Below, one piece after another: positions 11,401 to 17,688 of a stretch of 21,124 bases of DNA; position 1 is the stretch's first letter; each line of letters begins with the position of its first letter. Position numbers and translations under genes: made by a program. This stretch comes from Tritrichomonas foetus. Its lineage: Eukaryota; Parabasalia; Tritrichomonadida; Tritrichomonadidae. The stretch lies in the NCBI GenBank assembly GCA_001839685.1, contig MLAK01001320.1, positions 1 to 21,124 on the forward strand, given 5' to 3'. The notes below the pieces were generated by a model that did no database searches, was not told where the DNA came from, and worked only from the letters and a program-made list of their open reading frames with translations.

Positions 11401-12678
11401 TTCTTTCGATTTCTGTAAAGAAAAATAATGTAAAATTAAAGAAGTAAAAACTTTATCTTTGAATAGGGAAAATAACGTTTGTGGCGAGGGTGTGAGAATA
11501 AAACATTGGAGGAATTTTACTGGCCGTTCATCAAAATTAAAAGAATCATTAAATCGAATTACAATTGAAAATAATTGCTTGTATTTTGAATCTTCGTCAA
11601 TCATTCGCGTTGTGAAAATTTTGAACATTTTTTGAAGAAGTTTAGGCATAATTTCAACATAATCATTACTGACTTCTTCTAAAAAATTAAGTAATTCGTG
11701 AATTGGTTGTGAATATTCACCAAAAAAATTGGTGATGGGGAAATAATGGTTTATTTTTTCATAATTTTTTACAGAACGAATCAAGAAAAAACTTTTTTGT
11801 TGATATTCGGAATTTAATTTGCATTTCTTTGATAAAAAGTTACAAATTGCTGAATTCGGTGGATGACCATTAATATCAGAATTAGCGGAAATAAGTGTGT
11901 GAAAAGTACCTTGCCATAATTTCGGGGATATTTTTTCATCAATCAAATGTGGAATTTTGGTTTTTAAAAAATCTTGTGAGCATGATTTGCACACAAACGA
12001 TAATTTATAAAAAAGATTTGCTGTGCAATCAAATAAAATATCAATGATTTCTTGTTCAAGCTTATTATTGGTGATGCATTTATGAATAGTTTGAAATAAT
12101 AAATGTGTGTTTTCTGTACTAAATGAATTTTGAGAAGGAACATCAATTATTAAATGTAAACTCCATTTAATGACTTCAATATTTTTACAAATTGGGAAAA
12201 ACTGATTAAAATAGGCTTGAAAAAGTTCATGCCCGAATGAATCAAAAGAAAACTCATTATCGGATAAGAAAATTTCAAAAAATATGCTAGCTGCTGTCTG
12301 AATTTCTTGATCATCAATTGATTTCACACAACAAAGAATAAAAAGTGGTGTTAAATTCTCTTTAAAGTTGAAAAACTTGATTTGAAGTGCATTTGTCAGA
12401 ATATTTAACGTTTTCACAATATCAGAATTTTCGACTATAACTTGTTCACGATATTGAATAATGTGATCAAATAACGATTTTATATTTTGCATATTTGGTG
12501 AGTAATTTTCGCTTTTAATCAGATTTAATATTTTCTCGATTCGAATTATAATTTTATTATACAATTCTCGTTTGGTAAATATGTCGCTAGTAGTATTAAC
12601 AATCGTCAATTCGAATTCGTCATTGATTTGCTTGATTTCTTCGTTGAATAAAACTTGATTTTTCCATTTCTTTAACAT
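5401..12678 (-). CDS. Giant BEACH-family protein (PH-BEACH-WD40 with C-terminal Cys cluster)
   Basis: A 2,425-residue intronless protein of the BEACH/WD40 class (neurobeachin, LYST, ALFY, LvsA), which act as scaffolds in membrane traffic and autophagy. Layout: helical, ARM-like N-terminal region to about 650; ConA-like lectin fold at about 655-825 (FDFKAISFWVKF, LMYIGPSIRFF); further helical solenoid; PH-like domain at about 1568-1705 (VRIVDCKICRYS, GHWGKTSIFSSHIVL); N-terminal BEACH segment at about 1727-1767 (ITKWCKHEISTDDLLLTIN, YPYFPYVF); Ser/Lys-rich insert at about 1768-2025 with a strongly basic run near 1834-1859; C-terminal BEACH segment at about 2027-2075 (NLFYSPEF, EHRKAIED); WD40-like strands at about 2117-2378; and eight Cys at 2388-2419. 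The central BEACH motifs (FHYGTHYS-like, LEPFT-like) are absent. The PH-BEACH-WD40-Cys order is closest to ALFY/WDFY3. Start: first ATG in frame (12676-12678); the frame begins upstream with GTG. Confidence 0.88.
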   Translation of the reverse strand: MLKKWKNQVLFNEEIKQINDEFELTIVNTTSDIFTKRELYNKIIIRIEKILNLIKSENYSPNMQNIKSLFDHIIQYREQVIVENSDIVKTLNILTNALQIKFFNFKENLTPLFILCCVKSIDDQEIQTAASIFFEIFLSDNEFSFDSFGHELFQAYFNQFFPICKNIEVIKWSLHLIIDVPSQNSFSTENTHLLFQTIHKCITNNKLEQEIIDILFDCTANLFYKLSFVCKSCSQDFLKTKIPHLIDEKISPKLWQGTFHTLISANSDINGHPPNSAICNFLSKKCKLNSEYQQKSFFLIRSVKNYEKINHYFPITNFFGEYSQPIHELLNFLEEVSNDYVEIMPKLLQKMFKIFTTRMIDEDSKYKQLFSIVIRFNDSFNFDERPVKFLQCFILTPSPQTLFSLFKDKVFTSLILHYFSLQKSKEVQPQVFRALLEIANNRNEIIVMLLKGAPTKGNIRCLMNFIVENEANYCFAILLSSFIECKEVTIKFITCDGLQFIEYCFSQKLLTIDLYSMLIASLVTYQQFPEIDKFISRLDKNHPLFSISQKQLENVIFGMNGAKYRPMRVPSLFYYLQEKDCIDPYNSFLLGRYAMKQFLRHDVDIYEIPFITEISNRYLLPKHVDLMMKSPNNFDKFCDQENFDHFPLFILYPFQQDLIFEFDFKAISFWVKFDHSSSNVSQFCQVGKTVSFSIQNDLIIIDIIMNSNNSSSMKQIKFTVTNENKWTNFIVLFNEYKKSMINLILIVNGEMRFNNNIIVSFNYNGNTHTMKPFNPLNLIRFHNYGQHLMYIGPSIRFFSKAIVNSEIFAHKLYKMGPSYVKLFDNEQLITPFNLVKKRDIVKREIPPNCYPVPYFGFPFHFNSNRRMSDMFLILNSSKDKTSFHSVFNAVISINTIMELHSKLFFRQLLNSMKSCKQYVSKNIFLKALKSVSSKQPSSMVLTSILFDRELWKRVDVNILLEVIFDDYFKLSDFSKIQDFELFLATIARKHPESICILLHNLHKIPKLNMIFLNTLNYQKKKLNVQLAIVDGYTQIIHTNSSINITYIMKNIKDTFLIAERPLASRIFHLIVEISKKKNEPLTVTNSLLYTLIPLASFESIWIDISELINTFGFKLYYPLLLGLVWSYSFSQLSYITFSNNKCYCGTSKCSCINSCIKSKEIEFYYKKAIYALTENTGELINDKTSNFLLINLFPALFNIPAFIKHIGHNKSISDLIDSTLNGYGIEYQTPLENNSDATAKYFQSSLLVPLFLEIIKHCNQVQKFRSLYFSLFVGTPFFDFSLYSKIVPHFLLQFLKDYSQFECSQQFFYSLLFPISKNVFSCEQLESILELLFSICEIEEKNYDVINRILFVIYTINPEDKVFRNHIFQLLEHHIRIFYVIITSQRCEIAWFSILSLQQNILKKLNNGFKWGTIESMLLRQLISSKFDTKPFEIAYQNQQQQLTNLITAVSRQFHNSDANFNESIKLFTLEIENSIKTSKENSEKTRKLLQNDKLLLSKSFLIIEERMQWSHFISSLSDQMADVLQYNPKNYYLSPKCFPYHCPQRLSPSIFSGKEEVMELFRENTTSFFEIVDVRIFLKSALLPEDQVRIVDCKICRYSLDIPSVMFLHKSSALFITYAELASPDTIRLLKNDNHKFIESVLLGHWGKTSIFSSHIVLKSSFSHLIFLQVSMKKAFNIWSFRQGHYIIKMEMKKLIQVLYSISNTAKIMMDTFSPYQFLHKIEDSNVAITKWCKHEISTDDLLLTINGLNRKLFVHLKDYPYFPYVFDNQFCNYSVVAASKETATILGKVVPFSYYSVTRRKKINSFFSSDQSCDEESISSAELFNPQYNKHSISPKTNRNRKRRNVRERKRKKKKESASNLNLSMVNEIVSPPFASTDNLSVFSKKDSTNLIQFESLEHLESPECIEDFDNIEMAEPFPSLSQQKQVTSAVRFRGYLMNDPDESPQILEPVIGTTRHKSRRFSDAPSKFLINSAIHSQSPNNQTYFYRVTSNSEILTETISIEQLESILKQYSNPTKQLSPYRGVCPANLFYSPEFIKGLAKNPFVCVQEHRKAIEDPRNAQFILDWLKKYVSVDVINKKIPQDQFTIKHISSLDLIQVSQKLRKGCKSSKTFIFTKNKIKRIKRLSVKIFGSHYAVIDRKALSLSILDINTRKEKRLDYDKFYAFSRSLCISKNGLFLSVDFEFGVTRIYRIFYQRELPNSIELISDFSCNSSPISTISGFHMLCATASLNQLIIWEIFSSTIHRLFTFDHKITALSMDEEYGVWVSTEDHGYFISINGEILGKIKLKEEISQIEAITLHSAVLERAAICGTTSGKVYLLSPRFDTKTIDFKELKGGHSHEIEQIKKNSNNKMFITIDSKFNAVMWTAHRNKCEQPLLLNMFDTCALCSHRPKLYCSSCSRAICKSCSINGFCSTCYAFDTY

Positions 12679-12683
12679 TATGA
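12679..12683 (-). promoter_or_regulatory. Initiator-like TCATA before the BEACH gene
   Basis: The minus strand reads TTTTCATAATG, so a TCA(+1)TAA initiator lies immediately before the ATG, with a 3-nt leader. This fits trichomonad core promoters, but a TCA in AT-rich DNA is weak evidence alone. It supports the ATG at 12678. Confidence 0.4.
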
Positions 12684-12958
12684 AAATTTCCACAAAAAGT
12701 TTGTCAGGGAAACTTTTTGAAAAAAATAAGTTGAGATAAGTTCACAAACTAAAATATCCTCTTTTTCTCCTCTCTTCTAACACTAACCATATACTAATAT
12801 AACAATATAAGCACTTGAAAATAATTAAATTAATATTATTAACTCATAAACATCGATATTAAATTTTTTCCAACAGTTGATTTAGAATGTTGAAAAATTG
12901 TTCAAAAAAATCACATGAATCATTATATTAAACACATCGTTATAATTCACTCAAATAT
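12684..12958. other. Spacer upstream of the BEACH gene
   Basis: AT-rich, with no reading frame of note. A minus-strand T7 run lies at 12904-12910 and a minus-strand TAACGATG near 12935. I see no other feature. Confidence 0.5.
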
Positions 12959-13070
12959 GATATCTCTGCATTACCCCCAGAAGTTAAGCTTGTCATTTAC
13001 ATTCGCCTTTAGACTTGACCTAACTTAGTAGTAATCTTTTTCAAGCTTGGCTGTAATGCAGAGACATATC
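12959..13070 (+). ncRNA. Candidate structured RNA (two-stem hairpin), function unknown
   Basis: An exact 12-bp inverted repeat (12963-12974, TCTCTGCATTAC; 13053-13064, GTAATGCAGAGA) extends outward as TGATA/TATCA across a 2-nt bulge. Inside it, after a 7-nt bulge on the 5' side, a second 11-bp stem pairs 12982-12992 (AGTTAAGCTTG) with 13042-13052 (CAAGCTTGGCT). The loop is 49 nt. Two pairs of the inner stem are G-U on the plus strand and would be A-C mismatches on the minus strand, which favours a plus-strand RNA. The element is less AT-rich than its flanks. It could equally be a short inverted-repeat (MITE-like) insertion. I found no second copy in the window, and no tRNA, 5S or snRNA identity. 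Confidence 0.4.
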
Positions 13071-13210
13071 AAATGCTAATTAAATGATCAACTTTCGGAA
13101 TTAAATCCGATGATGAAAATCATTGAAAAACTATAAACCATGATACAAAAAAGTGAATGCATAAAGATAAACAGAACAAAGATTTTGTAGATTTTATGAA
13201 AAGCAGAAAA

Positions 13211-13855
13211 TTATTTGTTAAAGAAGATTTCTCTGATCTTCGGGTAGAGGTCCTTGCAGGAAAGAGATAATCTGTCCATCAATGTATTTGATAATTGGAT
13301 CTTTCCTTCTTTGGCAATAACAACGCATCCGCCGATGGCCTCGTCGGGCAAAACATATGAGGATAATGTGATTTGGACGTCTTTCTGTGTTCTTTCCTTA
13401 TAACCAGAAGCGATGTCGTTTTTCTTGCTATTAAATATTTGGGCATCGGCGGCCGTTACAGCGATTTCAACTGAATTTTCATTTAATGAAAGAATGCCTT
13501 GAAGGCAAAGCTTGTAAAGCAAATCAGCATATTCTGGTTTCTTAACATATTCCTTTAGTTGCTCAGCAGCCTTTTCCATAGCTGAATTTACAGCTTCGTC
13601 TCGGATCTTTAAAACTTTCATTCTTTGCTGGCCGTTTGCGATTGAAAGTTGAACTGACTTTTGGGCACGGATTTGCTTTTTACGAAGTTTGTTTTCTTCT
13701 TTGATTTTCATTCTTGCTTGATATAATTGGCGAGTTTTGATTCTATCGGCATCTTCTTTGGCCACATTACGAATTTGTTCGGCGTTGGTTTCGGCCTGGT
13801 GGGCGATTGATGCCTTCATCTTTTTAATCATCTCCGCTGCATAATTGTTATTCAT
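13211..13855 (-). CDS. V-type ATPase subunit E (peripheral stalk)
   Basis: A 214-residue subunit E (Vma4/ATP6V1E family; usual length about 225-230), part of the peripheral stalk that joins V1 to Vo in the proton pump of acidic organelles. Residues 1-110 are a long charged helix (KKMKASIAHQAETNAEQIRN near 11-30; RQLYQARMKIKEENKLRKKQ near 42-61), and 115-214 match the globular C-terminal domain, including PDEAIGGCVVIAKEGKIQLSN and DRLSLSCKDLYPKIREIFF. The family signature GG-x-V-x(4)-G-K-I-x(2)-SNTL is clear. The start is ATG 13853-13855. Many codons end in C or G, unlike the AT-ending codons of the BEACH gene downstream, as expected for a strongly expressed housekeeping gene. A weak TCAC lies about 45 nt upstream. 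Confidence 0.95.
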   Translation of the reverse strand: MNNNYAAEMIKKMKASIAHQAETNAEQIRNVAKEDADRIKTRQLYQARMKIKEENKLRKKQIRAQKSVQLSIANGQQRMKVLKIRDEAVNSAMEKAAEQLKEYVKKPEYADLLYKLCLQGILSLNENSVEIAVTAADAQIFNSKKNDIASGYKERTQKDVQITLSSYVLPDEAIGGCVVIAKEGKIQLSNTLMDRLSLSCKDLYPKIREIFFNK

Positions 13856-15570
13856 CGAAAATCAGATATAGGAAATTATCGGCATCTTAGAAAATTGTGA
13901 AGAAAATGCGGTTAGGATGACCATGAAATTGACCTTAATAAATCGGCTATTTGTTTTCTCTGAAAGCATATACTATTGCATTAAATGAACAATTTTCATT
14001 TATTACGAAATATTTTATCGATATTTTTCTAATTCACGAGTTTTATTGAAATTTTATTATTTTGGACAATTCACTATTTGAAATTTTCCAATTTTGCTAA
14101 TTTATTAGACTTCATCATGGTTGTTATATATTTTTATTAAAAGTTCTCTTGTTTTTGAAATTGACAAATATCAACAACCAAATAATAATACTTTTGGTAT
14201 TTATATATATATATATATTGATATTTAATTAGTATTGTAAATTTATGAAAACTTTTTACTTTCTCTATTTATTTCCTCTTGGACAAAAAAAACATTTTTC
14301 TTTCTTCAATTCATGATTATTTCCGATTTTTTAAATGTAATTTTTTGTTGATATTTAAGAAACGACCTTTCATATTTATTTTCCATTTTATAATTGATAT
14401 TTTGACATTGTGGAGTTTTAATGAAACAAATGAAATTTGATATTAACTACAAAATGAAATATTTCTTTTCATTTTTTATTTTTTTTTTCTTTTTTCATAT
14501 AGAATTCTGGCGTATCTTTAAGGTTACACTGAGGGTATTTTATCTCTCATTTGGCAGAATTTTTCATTGCCGCTTTATTTCAATACTTTATTTAGAACAC
14601 GCAAAAAAGGTCTTTTTTTCTTTAGAAAAGTCGAATAGATTGAAAATGGGGTCTCTCAAACATTTTTTCAATGAGTTTAGAATTTAATGATATGTGGCGT
14701 TTAAGACAAAGTGTACCATGCAGAAACGTAACTTTATATCATATGTTAAAAAGACAATCATTAAATCGTGAAACTATTATTGAAACGCCCAATTATTGAT
14801 ATTAATTCGTAAAATTATATTTTTCTTTCGTCAATTATAATTTTGCGTTGTGAAATATCGATTGATCGTTAAGAATCACTGTTTGATATTGCTGAAATGT
14901 TCTAATATTTTACTATAAGCACACTATTACCAATACATATCTGCATGAACAGATTTTAAATACAAATCATAAAAGATGCAATTATAAAGATATCGTTCAA
15001 TCAATCACTATATATTTATGATGATTCATTCCATCTCCCTACACAAATATGAGACTTAAATAAGATAATTTGATCATATTATTTCACACTCGAAAAGTTT
15101 TTCATGGCCTCATCAATTATTTAATCACCTAGTCAAACTATATTACGAAAGCTTTTAATTTCACCCAATATTCAGCAGTATCTATGTGTTTTTTAAAGTG
15201 ATTTTAAAATCGAATTTCGACGGTCTTTTCATGAATAATATATACTATACTTTAATTCAAAGCAGTTTAATTATATTTGCTCCGATTCTTCAACGGAATA
15301 TTTTCATTTATTAGATTTTTGTATATTTAATACAAATTTCAATGAATCGATTCAAATTTGAATTATATTATTGAAAAAATAAAAAAAAATCAACAGATTA
15401 AATTATTTTATTTCCAAAATTCTCTTCAAGTTTCATCCATCAAGATAATATTGGAAAGGAAGTATTCACTGTATCGATGAAAGAAGAATTTTGAATGTTG
15501 GCTCAATTTTGAAAGGATCTCAATAAATTATTGAATTCGAAATTAAATTCTCATTGAAATATAAAATTAA
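13856..15570. other. 1.7-kb AT-rich divergent intergenic region
   Basis: This lies between the minus-strand V-ATPase gene and the plus-strand kinase gene, so it should hold both promoters. A plus-strand frame of 88 codons at 14421-14687 begins with ATG, but it is dominated by Phe and Ile from T runs and has no family resemblance; I do not call it. A (TA)n microsatellite lies at 14201-14218. The stretch 14510-14660 is slightly richer in G and C and is unexplained. Confidence 0.55.
14201..14218. repeat. (TA)n microsatellite
   Basis: About nine uninterrupted TA units within AT-rich intergenic DNA. Confidence 0.8.
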
Positions 15571-15590
15571 TTCACTCAATTAAAAGTGAA
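15571..15590 (+). promoter_or_regulatory. Initiator-like element and small hairpin at the kinase start
   Basis: TTCACTCAATTAAAAGTGAA runs into the ATG at 15590. It contains TCAC (A(+1) at 15574, giving a 16-nt leader), which resembles the trichomonad initiator. Its ends, TTCACT and AGTGAA, form a perfect 6-bp inverted repeat with an 8-nt loop, so a leader beginning there could fold next to the start codon, though only partly, because A(+1) lies inside the left arm. Confidence 0.4.
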
Positions 15591-16633
15591 TGAGGGCGAA
15601 CTCGAAAATCTCGCCTTCTTCACTTCCCATCACAATTGGAGATTATATATTCAAAAAGTATTTATGCAAAGGAGGCTCATCCGAAATCTATATCATCGAA
15701 TCGAACAAATTCAAGCAATTATATGTCGGAAAAGTCATCACAGTCAATCAACGAAATATGGAACAACAGTGGAAATCATTCAATTCGGAAATTACAGCAT
15801 TGTCACATTTGAACAACCCGAACATCATTCGAATGTATGATCATTTTCGAATGTCCAATCAATTTTTTGTTATTCTCGAATATTGCCCTCTTGGATCACT
15901 GAGCGATAAAATAGAAGTTAATATTGGCCTTTCTCTCACGCAGTTTGTTGAGGTTGCCTCACAGATAATATCCGCGTTATCGTTTTGTCACGCGAAAAAC
16001 ATCGCTCATCGAGACATCAAAGCTTCAAATATTTTATTCGATTTGTATGGGAGAGCAAAACTTTCGGATTTCGGGCTTTCATTACATGCACCAAATAAAA
16101 TGTTGCAAAATAGCTTCTGCGGGTCCCTAGTCTATACAGCACCAGAAGTTATAATGAGGAAACCAAATAATCCATTTTATACGGATATTTGGTCGCTTGG
16201 CGTACTGTTCTGTGTAATGTTAACTGGAAAGTCACCCTGGACGGCCAAAGATCAGGACACTATGCTCCAACAAATTATGCGTGCTGAATATGTGGTTCCT
16301 GACTCAGCACCTCCTGAACTTGTCGCTTTGATAGCCAAAATGCTGGTTCCTAATCCTGATGATCGCATCAAAATTAGCGAATTGATGAAAAATGAGCTTT
16401 TATTCCCGCAAAACACAAAAGAGAATAAAATTAAAGAAAAAGAAAAAATTATTATCCACAATGCCAAATCTTTATATTCAAAGCATCTCTCAATCAAACC
16501 AAGTAAAGTGAATTCACATCACATATCACTTGCAAGTTCAAGTTTTCTCACTCACAGTGGGACAAATTTAAGCTACTCATTTCGATCAAAATCATCAATG
16601 GATAATATTCAGATGACTTTTGTTGAAGAATAA
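15590..16633 (+). CDS. Serine/threonine protein kinase, CAMK/SNF1-like
   Basis: A 347-residue protein with one kinase domain (about 17-272) and a Ser/Lys-rich tail. Visible landmarks: glycine loop CKGGSSEIY at 26-34 (degenerate, lacking the usual GxGxxG), catalytic Lys48 in VGKVI, candidate alpha-C Glu67 in NSEITAL, HRDIKASN at 140-147, DFG at 160-162, TAPE at 183-186, and DIWSLGVLFCVMLTGKSPW at 199-217, typical of CAMK and AMPK-related kinases. All catalytic residues are present, so it should be active. The activation segment (162-183, with a Ser/Cys/Ser-containing NSFCGSL) could be a phosphorylation site. The tail has no recognisable UBA or KA1 domain. The start ATG at 15590 fits the short leader; another frame overlapping the first 250 bases is a shadow. 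The substrate and pathway cannot be read from the sequence. Confidence 0.93.
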   Translation: MRANSKISPSSLPITIGDYIFKKYLCKGGSSEIYIIESNKFKQLYVGKVITVNQRNMEQQWKSFNSEITALSHLNNPNIIRMYDHFRMSNQFFVILEYCPLGSLSDKIEVNIGLSLTQFVEVASQIISALSFCHAKNIAHRDIKASNILFDLYGRAKLSDFGLSLHAPNKMLQNSFCGSLVYTAPEVIMRKPNNPFYTDIWSLGVLFCVMLTGKSPWTAKDQDTMLQQIMRAEYVVPDSAPPELVALIAKMLVPNPDDRIKISELMKNELLFPQNTKENKIKEKEKIIIHNAKSLYSKHLSIKPSKVNSHHISLASSSFLTHSGTNLSYSFRSKSSMDNIQMTFVEE

Positions 16634-17678
16634 TTTTTAATTATTTTTGAATTTCCATTTTTGGATGTTTGAACATTCAAAAAGTGAGAAGAATGTTTTA
16701 GGCCTTTATTGCATAGATATTATTTGTTATTTATAAAAAAAATGGTTATGCTTTTTGATTCGATATTGTTTTTTTTTTAAAAAATATTTTTATTATTATT
16801 ATTCGCTGGGGTGAAATTTGGATGCATAAATTTATAACAACTCCGATCCTTTGCCCGATACTTGTATGAATTTTTATCAACCCAACACTATTGGATAGAA
16901 TATAAACTTTTGAAAAAGTGGGGGAAATGTTGATAGCAAACGATATGACAAGCTGCCATAACAAACAGTGAACCCTTGAATTAAACATATCATTTGATAA
17001 TCGTATAACAACATTATCTTTTTAAAAAAATTTTCCTCCGCTAAACACCATTCGTTTATTTATAATTTTGACAAAAATTTAATATTTCATTTTGATCGGT
17101 AGATACACTTCTTTTCATAATGAAATAAGATTAACAGCCTAAAAAAACAAAATGTATGGATAGAATCGTTAATGTTGATAGACAGCTCATTGAATGATAG
17201 ATAGTTTTAATTCAAAACCTTTGAATAAAGTTGATAGAATCTATCAATTTAACAGTTTCTTTTGAACATGATTTAGCTAAATTGAAAAAGTTTTCTATTT
17301 GAATCTACAGAATAGATATTTTTAAAATATCTTAAAAATTATCAATTATATTAATTTTAATTATCCATTACACATTGAGATTACTAGTATAAATATATTA
17401 AATATATATGCTATTTGATAACCCAAAAGTTGAAAAGATAATATTATTTCAAAAAATAAATATATTTTCACTTTTTCTTTGAGAAATTATCATATCAGTA
17501 TATTTTTCTATAATTTATTAGTCCCAATTCAATATTTGATAAATGATAAGAAACCTAAAAGTAAACTATACTTTCAATTTTCGTTTACTCTATGGAAAAA
17601 ATTCATATAATTTTTGATGTGAAAGATATTTGAATAGCCAAATTTTTTTTTGTATAATATTCAAACAGTGTTGATTAA
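16634..17678. other. 1-kb intergenic region between kinase and GDPD genes
   Basis: No supported gene. An 80-codon minus-strand frame at 16746-16988 starts with ATG, but its protein resembles nothing I know. The stretch about 16805-16985 is less AT-rich than its flanks and may be a remnant of something. The GATAG-rich cluster at 17158-17247 is listed separately. A short (TTA)n run sits at 16790-16803. Confidence 0.5.
17231..17247. repeat. 8-bp perfect inverted repeat TTGATAGA/TCTATCAA
   Basis: TTGATAGA, one A, then TCTATCAA. It lies in a 90-bp stretch that also holds GGATAGAAT (17158), TTGATAGAC (17175) and TGATAGATAG (17195-17205). It could be a dimeric protein-binding site about 440 bp upstream of the GDPD pseudogene start, or chance in AT-rich DNA. 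Confidence 0.4.
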
Positions 17679-17688
17679 TCACTTCATT
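17679..17688 (+). promoter_or_regulatory. Initiator element of the GDPD gene
   Basis: TCACTTCATTATG places a TCAC initiator directly before the ATG at 17689, with an 8-nt leader counted from A(+1) at 17681. It closely resembles the extended T. vaginalis initiator TCAYTWYTCATTA (allowing a 1-base gap). It supports the ATG at 17689 over the non-ATG upstream extension of the frame. The core promoter seems intact although the gene is broken. Confidence 0.55.

Noticed and set aside
12979..12990. GAAGTTAAGC, like the 5S rRNA loop sequence
   Set aside because: No matching 5S terminal stem at the required distances, and the rest of the 5S consensus is missing.
14421..14687. 88-codon plus-strand frame
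   Set aside because: Dominated by Phe and Ile from T runs, with no recognisable domain; likely spurious.
15586..15840. Plus-strand frame overlapping the kinase start
   Set aside because: A shadow of the kinase gene in another frame, starting at GTG and not ATG.
16746..16988. 80-codon minus-strand frame with an ATG
   Set aside because: No homology I recognise and no promoter-like initiator; kept only as a possible composition island.
3995..17172. TAACGAT words resembling a trichomonad Myb site (near 4000, 5212, 12935, 14865, 17165)
   Set aside because: A rough estimate gives about five such 7-mers by chance in 21 kb of this composition, and only two lie close to a start codon.
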